A stretch of DNA of 12,020 bases from UBA1268 sp002694955 (GTDB taxonomy: Bacteria; Planctomycetota; Planctomycetia; Pirellulales; UBA1268): NCBI GenBank assembly GCA_028066355.1, contig JALCBP010000075.1, forward strand, positions 1-12,020. Reading direction: 5' to 3'. The position numbers and the translations under genes are program-made. Positions within the stretch are counted from its first letter, which is position 1. Every line of letters begins with the position of its first letter. Shown here in pieces: positions 7,922 through 12,020 of this stretch. Below the pieces are notes generated by a model. The model made no database searches, was not told the origin of the DNA, and was given only the letters and a program-made list of their open reading frames with translations.

Positions 7922-8434
7922 ATGAGTAATTCAGAGGCCCACAAGAATCCAAGTGCTACGCACGGTCCTATTACTTCACCAGGTAAGTCTCCAGACGAGA
8001 TTGATCATGCCATAGAAGAAGAGCATGCACATGATCACCACGGCGGTACGATGCAATACATGGCCGTATTCGTTGCCCTTTGTTTCTTGACAACAATGTC
8101 GTTCTTGACCTATTCATCTTATTGGCCATGGAGAGATGAGCCGCAGGTCGGCTGGGCCTTCATGATGGCAGTTTCGTGTACGAAGGCATTACTTGTCGTG
8201 CTCTTTTTTATGCATGTTCTTTGGGAAGCCAACTGGAAGTACGTGCTCACAATTCCTGCAGCTATGATGGCCATCTTCCTGACGATTATGTTGGTGCCAG
8301 ACATTGGGCTACGAAACCGTATGGTTTCTCAGGAACGCGCTCTCCACATGGCCCGTGGGTCTGATGTTCTATTGTTAGAGAAAGCAGCAGATGCGGATTC
8401 ATCCGGTGAAGTTGACAAGCATGAACACGAATAG
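7922..8434 (+). CDS. ctaF: Cytochrome c oxidase subunit IV (prokaryotic type), His-rich tails
   Basis: A small accessory subunit of the oxidase with three helices at about 45-64, 77-100 and 107-126. The segment TKALLVVLFFMHV (87-99) is the hallmark of the prokaryotic subunit IV family. At 170 residues it is longer than the usual 100-110, because of a 44-residue N-terminal tail (EEEHAHDHHGG at 32-42) and a roughly 44-residue charged C-terminal tail ending in KHEHE. ATG 7922 has AGAAGG (7911-7916) 5 nt upstream, which makes it clearly better than upstream codons overlapping ctaE. It lies 46 nt after ctaE and overlaps the sco gene by 14 nt. The role of the tails is unknown. Confidence 0.9.
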   Translation: MSNSEAHKNPSATHGPITSPGKSPDEIDHAIEEEHAHDHHGGTMQYMAVFVALCFLTTMSFLTYSSYWPWRDEPQVGWAFMMAVSCTKALLVVLFFMHVLWEANWKYVLTIPAAMMAIFLTIMLVPDIGLRNRMVSQERALHMARGSDVLLLEKAADADSSGEVDKHEHE

Positions 8435-9089
8435 ATTATTCAGAGAGAACTTAGCAGTTCCTTTTTTGACATTACTGGCCTCAAGCATTGTTGGTTGTAA
8501 TGATTCAAATGAACTTACAGAGTTGCAGGCGCGGCCGAAGTCAGTCAGCGTAAAGCAAAGTGAAAAAGTCTCTGATGTGCCGGCAGTTTCACTAGGCCAA
8601 CCGGCAGAGCGGTTTGAATTAACAGATCAGGAAGGGAATCAATTTGATTCAGCAAGCCTAAAGGGCAAGGTGTGGATGGGCAGCGTTTTTTTTGCGAATT
8701 GCCCAGGCCCATGTTTTCGTGAAAACCAGGCAATTGCTGATATTCTTCGCGAAATTGATGATCCCAATTTTGTGGCTGTGAGTCTGACCTGTGATCCCGA
8801 GAATGACACCCCTGCGGCGCTGGAGCACTATGCGGAACGTTTCGAGGCAGATCCACAGCGATGGAAATTCTTAACAGGCGATATGGATGTCATTAAACGT
8901 GTGGGTACCAAGACATTTTTGCTACCGGTAGAAATCGGTGTGCATTCTGAGCGAGGCGCTGTCTTTGACCGAGAGGGACGGCTACGTGGGAGTTACCACC
9001 TGCTGCAAGAAGACAGAGTGGACCGCTTGAAAAAGCTGATACGTGATGTCCTTGCCGAAGATGATGCGACTGACGAGACCGAGGAATAA
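8421..9089 (+). CDS. SCO1/SenC-family copper chaperone, lipoprotein
   Basis: Probably delivers copper to, or reduces, the CuA site of CtaC. The 222-residue protein starts with a hydrophobic signal ending in SIVGC, so Cys26 is a likely lipid anchor. This differs from the transmembrane anchor of many Sco proteins. The thioredoxin-like domain carries C94-PGP-C98 (the copper CxxxC) and H175 in GVHSERGAVFDREGRLRG, the position of the third copper ligand. ATG 8421 is chosen because it gives a short, well-formed lipoprotein signal; an in-frame ATG at 8391 would add ten residues. It overlaps the ctaF end by 14 nt and is followed after 5 nt by the DUF420 gene. Confidence 0.92.
   Translation: MNTNRLFRENLAVPFLTLLASSIVGCNDSNELTELQARPKSVSVKQSEKVSDVPAVSLGQPAERFELTDQEGNQFDSASLKGKVWMGSVFFANCPGPCFRENQAIADILREIDDPNFVAVSLTCDPENDTPAALEHYAERFEADPQRWKFLTGDMDVIKRVGTKTFLLPVEIGVHSERGAVFDREGRLRGSYHLLQEDRVDRLKKLIRDVLAEDDATDETEE
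9081..9085 (+). promoter_or_regulatory. Ribosome binding site of the DUF420 gene
   Basis: GAGGA lies 9 nt before ATG 9095 and sits inside the last codons of the sco gene, so the two are likely to be translated from one message. Confidence 0.45.
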
Positions 9090-9094
9090 AAGCA

Positions 9095-9574
9095 ATGGGG
9101 TATGAGTGGCTGGCGACGTTTAATGCGGTTCTTAATGGCATTGCCGCCGTGTTACTTGTGGCAGGGTGGATACTCATTGCACGTGGTAATTGGAAAGCTC
9201 ATCGCGCGGTGATGATCGCGGCTTTCGCGGTATCAACGATTTTTCTCATTTCATATTTGGCTTATCACTATCTAGTTGGCCATGTTGCGTTTGGCGGGCA
9301 AGGCCTGATTCGAGTTGTGTACCTTTGCATTTTAGCCTCTCATATTATTCTTGCAGTTGCGGTTCCAGTGCTCGCAGTGTCTATGTTTGTTCTTGCCTTT
9401 CGTGGTAGCTGGAACCGCCATCGACAACTTGGAAAAGTTACGTTGCCAATCTGGCTATATGTATCCGTAACTGGTGTCATTATTTACTTCATGGTCTACA
9501 TTCTGTTTCCCCGCCAAGAAAACCATGCCAAAACTGGCATCAACCAGAAGAGTAGCTGTTGTTTGTTGGCGTAG
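9095..9574 (+). CDS. DUF420 membrane protein (CtaM/YozB-like oxidase assembly factor)
   Basis: A 159-residue protein with about four helices (about 8-30, 38-60, 75-101 and 115-138). The N-terminal pattern NAVLNGIAAVLLVAGWILI, then H36 (KAHRAVM), FLISYLAYHY (H58) and ASHIILA (H83), fits the DUF420 family. In Firmicutes the family member CtaM/YozB is needed to make active aa3-type oxidase, so an assembly role is likely here, supported by the position right after ctaA-F and sco. Conserved His residues could bind haem or metal; this is inference. The C-terminus ends in NQKSSCCLLA, with a Cys pair that I do not recognise as a family feature. It appears to be the last gene of the compact oxidase block. 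Confidence 0.85.
   Translation: MGYEWLATFNAVLNGIAAVLLVAGWILIARGNWKAHRAVMIAAFAVSTIFLISYLAYHYLVGHVAFGGQGLIRVVYLCILASHIILAVAVPVLAVSMFVLAFRGSWNRHRQLGKVTLPIWLYVSVTGVIIYFMVYILFPRQENHAKTGINQKSSCCLLA
9525..9540 (+). other. Perfect short inverted repeat at end of DUF420 gene
   Basis: ATGCCA-AAAC-TGGCAT forms a perfect 6-bp stem with a 4-nt loop within the last codons of the DUF420 gene. No T run follows, so it is not a normal rho-independent terminator. It may slow RNA decay at the transcript end or be chance. Confidence 0.3.
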
Positions 9575-9905
9575 GTACGCGAACATTACGGTCTTTGGCC
9601 GGATGTTCTTTGGAAAAATCCATGTCCTCATCGGGGTGGCTTTCTTCTTCGGAAAACGGCTTTGGCATGGCTGATCAGAGTACGTTTTTCTTGACTCGTT
9701 TCTGCCTCCGACTGGCAAGGCCTGCGAATTGATCAAGTCAACCTCGATTGTTCATCGGCCAATTTTCTCATTTTATATCTACTCGGGCGACGCAATGCAG
9801 GCTCATGGCTGTGCGGAAAGATGCTCTCGGGCTACACCCAAATTTCAGAAAGAAAACCGCCCAGGTTTTAGTCGGCTCGAACGAGAAGGGGCTTTCCCTG
9901 TCGTA
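9575..9905. other. 331-nt spacer with no supported gene
   Basis: The longest gene-free stretch. The frame of the next gene stays open back to 9729, but that translation looks unlike a protein start, and opposite-strand frames show no motif. It holds TGATCA (9672-9677) and the word CGAATTGATCAA (9725-9736), which recurs upstream of mdh. An AT-rich patch near 9761-9780 could be part of a promoter, but no well-spaced -35/-10 pair was found. No clear terminator with a T run was seen. Confidence 0.5.
9725..9736. repeat. Shared 12-nt intergenic word, copy 1
   Basis: CGAATTGATCAA, containing the palindrome TTGATCAA. An identical 12-nt copy lies at 11663-11674 in the spacer before mdh. Confidence 0.35.
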
Positions 9906-10277
9906 ATGCGTCGTATCGTATATAATATTGGTATGAAAAGCGGCGCATTAGTCTGTACAGTACTAGCTCTTGTTTGCATTTTCGCAGGTAGCGAAGCGTT
10001 GGGATGCCCAACGTGTAAGGATGGGCTGCAGGCAGCAGACAGCGAGGGAGCAAATATCGCTCGTGGATATTTTTACAGCATTCTTCTGATGATCGCGATG
10101 CCGTTCACACTTGCTGGTTCATTCGGTCTTTATGTCTGGCGAGAAATGCGGCGGCAACAACGGGCAGCGGGTAATGATGTTGCCAACACTGGCGTCACGG
10201 TTGCCGGATTTTCATATGATGCCGAGGGCTCTCCAAAGATGTCGCATGATGAGTACGTTCAAAGTGTCTCGACATGA
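9906..10277 (+). CDS. Small unrecognised membrane protein with periplasmic CPTCKDGL motif
   Basis: A 123-residue protein from ATG 9906; ATG 9933 (114 residues) is an equally plausible start. A signal-like hydrophobic stretch is followed by GCPTCKDGL, and cleavage after SEA would leave the CxxC pair near the mature N-terminus on the outer side. ALGC before the pair is a poor lipobox. A single helix follows (GYFYSILLMIAMPFTLAGSFGLYVW), then an Arg-rich stretch, giving an N-out, C-in topology, and a polar tail. I recall similar small proteins near planctomycete oxidase genes but know no assigned function. The CPTC pair could bind copper or act in thiol exchange; this is inference. GAGAAGGGG at 9883-9891 is 14 nt from ATG 9906, rather far. 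It overlaps or abuts the next gene. Confidence 0.7.
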   Translation: MRRIVYNIGMKSGALVCTVLALVCIFAGSEALGCPTCKDGLQAADSEGANIARGYFYSILLMIAMPFTLAGSFGLYVWREMRRQQRAAGNDVANTGVTVAGFSYDAEGSPKMSHDEYVQSVST

Positions 10278-10280
10278 GGA
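10276..10280 (+). promoter_or_regulatory. Candidate ribosome binding site for the duplicated-domain protein
   Basis: GAGGA overlaps the stop of the preceding gene and lies 7 nt before an in-frame TTG at 10288. This is better than anything before ATG 10246, ATG 10249, GTG 10264 or ATG 10315. Confidence 0.35.
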
Positions 10281-10287
10281 TACTTTT

Positions 10288-11616
10288 TTGGGCAATGCAC
10301 GGCTACGAAGTGTGATGCTAGCAGCCGTCTTGTTTGTACTTATCACTGATCTGGGATCGTCGGCTGTTCAGTCGCCGACAGAATATTTTTCGACGTGGGG
10401 CCTTTCTCCTGCGTACCTGCAGGAGAAAACTGGAGGCATTGGAGAGCGAATTAAATTCTCCCTGTCTAGCACGGAGTACCAATTGATCGCGCGGGTGCTG
10501 GACCGTTTCCAAGGAGCTCCGAGCCAATGGCGGCAGAAATGGGCAGACGGTTCGATACAATTTGAACGGAGTTATGCGAACGAGTTTCAGGAGCAATGCC
10601 GCCCTGTTCGTGTGCGTGGGAAGATCATCCAGATCATTAGGGTGGCAGCGCCTGACGATGTGGCAGTAATTGCGAAGTGGAATGAGATTTTTGCAGTACA
10701 GTTCCAACTGGATAATGCAGGGAAGGCCTGGGTGATCGTGCCGAATCTTCCTGACGGTCTGCCTGTAAAGAGTAATCTCAATGAGAAAGGTGGGGCGTCA
10801 GTGATCCTTCTCCATGTCCCGGATTCTGGATCAGACCAGCAGGGCGACACACCTGTTCTTGCAGTTGCTCCAAGGCTAAATTGGTGGCCCAAGACGCCCC
10901 TTGGCAAAATTGGTATGGACTACGGACTGTTCGTATCTGTTGATGATGGGCTGCCATTAACTGCGTCAGATGCAGAGGCGTTCTATGCGTGTCTTTCGGC
11001 AAGTGAAAATCAACAAGCAATTGCTGAAGAATCGCTGCTTGATGACGCCTCGCTTGTGTCATTGCTCAATCCGTCCAGTGACTGGCTGCAAATGCACCGT
11101 GGCGATCAGATTGTCCTTCACGGAACAGCTCGTCGCATTACAAAAGTTTTAGTGGATCCAGGCCAAGATCAGGAAAAACTTGGCAGAGATCACTACTGGG
11201 AAATATTTGTATTTGTTACGACGCCTTTGCTTCAAATTGGTGAAAATTTCCAAAACACATACCCAATTGTCTACTGCTGCACAGAACTGCCTGAGGGGTT
11301 ACCAACTGGTGAACAAGTGAATGAACCAGTTGAAGTTGCTGGCTTTATTTTTAAGCGATACCGATATGTCACGCGTCGACTAATACACCAGCTGAATGGA
11401 ACTGGTCAGGGACGGCCGCAGGAGTCACCACTGCTTATAGGGAAAAGTCTGTCTTGGTTGCCATCGAAAAAGCCATTGCCGTTTCCAGGTGGAATGACCT
11501 GGTTTCCAGCGATCACTGCCCTCGCCCTGATTGGCTGGATTATGAAAGGGTTTTTTCAGAGTAGGCGTCGTTCTCGGTTGACGGATCCGCTCCCAGATGA
11601 AATTCAACTGCCATAA
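10288..11616 (+). CDS. Unrecognised membrane-anchored protein with internal duplication
   Basis: Function unknown. From TTG 10288 it has 442 residues: a signal-like N-terminus (MGNARLRSVMLAAVLFVLIT), a large soluble part, one helix near the C-terminus (about 403-422) and an Arg-rich cytoplasmic tail. The soluble part appears to be two related halves. Half one (about 51-201) has a helix (STEYQLIARVLDRF), then RPVRVRGKI, a beta-rich stretch, LPDGLP (154-159) and APRLNWWP. Half two (about 209-393) has ASDAEAFYACLSAS, then DQIVLHGTARRI, WEIFVFV, LPEGLP (334-339), VAGFIFKRYRY and GKSLSWLP. The short beta strands suggest OB-like or similar barrels, not proven. The start is uncertain: ATG 10246 or 10249 would overlap the preceding gene by about 30 nt. 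Following the oxidase block and the CPTC protein, it may be an envelope factor for respiration, but only position supports that. Confidence 0.72.
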   Translation: MGNARLRSVMLAAVLFVLITDLGSSAVQSPTEYFSTWGLSPAYLQEKTGGIGERIKFSLSSTEYQLIARVLDRFQGAPSQWRQKWADGSIQFERSYANEFQEQCRPVRVRGKIIQIIRVAAPDDVAVIAKWNEIFAVQFQLDNAGKAWVIVPNLPDGLPVKSNLNEKGGASVILLHVPDSGSDQQGDTPVLAVAPRLNWWPKTPLGKIGMDYGLFVSVDDGLPLTASDAEAFYACLSASENQQAIAEESLLDDASLVSLLNPSSDWLQMHRGDQIVLHGTARRITKVLVDPGQDQEKLGRDHYWEIFVFVTTPLLQIGENFQNTYPIVYCCTELPEGLPTGEQVNEPVEVAGFIFKRYRYVTRRLIHQLNGTGQGRPQESPLLIGKSLSWLPSKKPLPFPGGMTWFPAITALALIGWIMKGFFQSRRRSRLTDPLPDEIQLP

Positions 11617-11662
11617 GACTTCCCAGCTGAGGGTTTGGTTGTAGAACCTTTGATTTCTCGGC

Positions 11663-11674
11663 CGAATTGATCAA
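11663..11674. repeat. Shared 12-nt intergenic word, copy 2
   Basis: CGAATTGATCAA, identical to 9725-9736. It sits between the first and second TTGATTTCT repeats. Confidence 0.35.
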
Positions 11675-11685
11675 CGCTTGTTGAT
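11670..11685 (+). terminator. Possible weak terminator or operator hairpin
   Basis: ATCAAC-GCTT-GTTGAT forms a perfect 6-bp stem, followed by TTCTT. It is 54 nt past the stop of the preceding gene, so it could end the upstream transcript. The stem is AT-rich and the T run is short, and it overlaps the repeat cluster, so an operator half-site pair is an alternative. Confidence 0.25.
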
Positions 11686-11844
11686 TTCTTGAGATTCGCA
11701 ACACTTACACATCCGGAAGCGCTTTGGCGACACATCTTGAGTTGATTTCTCCACCAAAGAGTATCGGCGAACCAGGGTGCTTTCTTTGTGCCGGCCTGCG
11801 GTATTCCAGGTTTTTGTGGTCTAGAAGAGGTCAGAGATTTAAAC

Positions 11845-11850
11845 GAGAGG
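11845..11850 (+). promoter_or_regulatory. Ribosome binding site of mdh
   Basis: GAGAGG lies 7 nt before ATG 11858, with AAGGA closer in; the spacing supports this start. Confidence 0.5.
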
Positions 11851-11857
11851 TAAGGAA

Positions 11858-12020
11858 ATGAGAAGAGCCAAGATTTCAATTATTGGTGCCGGCAATGTTG
11901 GGGCCACAACCGCACATTGGTGTGCGGCTGCAGAATTAGGCGACGTTGTTCTTCTCGACATCCCGGCCGCTGAGGGCATGCCCGCAGGCAAAGCGCTTGA
12001 TCTTTTTCAGGCCTCACCGA
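11858..12020 (+). CDS. mdh: Malate dehydrogenase, N-terminal part (3' end cut off)
   Basis: Interconverts malate and oxaloacetate with NAD in the citric acid cycle. Only the first 54 residues are present. They form the start of a Rossmann fold: strand AKISIIGAGNVG with the glycine motif G10-x-G12-x-x-G15, then a helix, then DVVLLDIP with D34 at the end of strand two, the residue that binds the NAD ribose. The segment GKALDLFQASP matches the lactate/malate dehydrogenase family, in which this region follows the second strand. The MRRAKI start and AHWCAAAELG helix match planctomycete malate dehydrogenases as I recall them. Lactate dehydrogenase cannot be fully excluded because the substrate-specificity loop lies beyond the window. 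It is preceded by a 241-nt spacer with repeats, so it probably has its own promoter. Confidence 0.88.
   Translation, partial: MRRAKISIIGAGNVGATTAHWCAAAELGDVVLLDIPAAEGMPAGKALDLFQASP

Larger units (their letters stand above)
11650..11750. repeat. Three direct repeats of TTGATTTCT upstream of mdh
   Basis: Exact copies at 11650-11658, 11681-11689 and 11742-11750. Starts are 31 and 61 nt apart, close to three and six helical turns. Copies 1 and 3 share TTGATTTCTC; copies 2 and 3 share GTTGATTTCT. The spacing suggests a same-face binding site for a regulator of mdh. Confidence 0.45.

Noticed and set aside
9455..9736. A 93-residue opposite-strand frame across the DUF420 end
   Set aside because: It overlaps a confident gene, has no recognisable motif and no helix or signal pattern.
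9729..9905. A 182-residue version of the CPTC protein starting at 9729
   Set aside because: It would bury the signal-like stretch in mid-protein, and the added part looks like translated spacer.
9921..9926. TATAAT as a -10 promoter box
   Set aside because: No matching -35 element lies at a proper distance, and it falls between two candidate start codons of the CPTC protein.
1..12020. CRISPR array, tRNA, rRNA, insertion sequence, phage or defence genes
   Set aside because: No regular repeat-spacer pattern, no RNA-gene sequence, no transposase-like frame and no terminal inverted repeats were seen.

Overview
The window looks like a slice of a planctomycete chromosome, most likely from the Pirellulaceae or a close relative. 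This rests on family recognition by memory, not on a search. The clues are a cupredoxin with a carboxypeptidase-regulatory-like tail, a free-standing di-haem lipoprotein beside an A2-type oxidase, subunits II and III with planctomycete-style insertions, a CPTCKDGL membrane protein, and a malate dehydrogenase with the N-terminus MRRAKISIIGAGNVG. Base composition is near 50% GC by eye. All recognised genes are on the + strand.

Layout: (1) 1-660 is the 3' end of a cupredoxin-domain protein. (2) 760-2064 is a di-haem cytochrome c lipoprotein. (3) 2118-4806 carries oxidase subunits II (CuA, ctaC) and I (haem a/a3-CuB, ctaD). (4) 4832-6873 carries haem A synthase (ctaA) and haem O synthase (ctaB), overlapping by 4 nt. 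(5) 6934-8434 carries subunits III (ctaE) and IV (ctaF). (6) 8421-9574 carries a Sco-type copper chaperone and a DUF420/CtaM-like assembly membrane protein. (7) After a 331-nt gap, 9906-11616 carries two unrecognised envelope proteins, the second built from an internal duplication. (8) After a 241-nt spacer with phased repeats, 11858-12020 is the 5' end of malate dehydrogenase.

From 760 to 9574 the genes form a nearly complete kit for an aa3/caa3-type terminal oxidase: electron entry (di-haem lipoprotein, perhaps the cupredoxin), the catalytic core I-IV, cofactor synthesis (haem B to O to A) and copper insertion (Sco, DUF420). Close spacing and overlaps (ATGA at ctaA/ctaB, 14 nt at ctaF/sco, 5 nt at sco/DUF420) suggest one transcript or a few coupled ones. 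No convincing promoter or strong rho-independent terminator was seen.

No mobile element, CRISPR array, tRNA or rRNA is visible. The core is conventional. The most novel parts are the lineage-specific additions: a roughly 120-residue insertion in subunit III, histidine-rich tails on subunits III and IV, a poly-alanine tail on subunit I, the duplicated-domain membrane protein, the small CxxC membrane protein, and repeated words in the two longest spacers near the right end.
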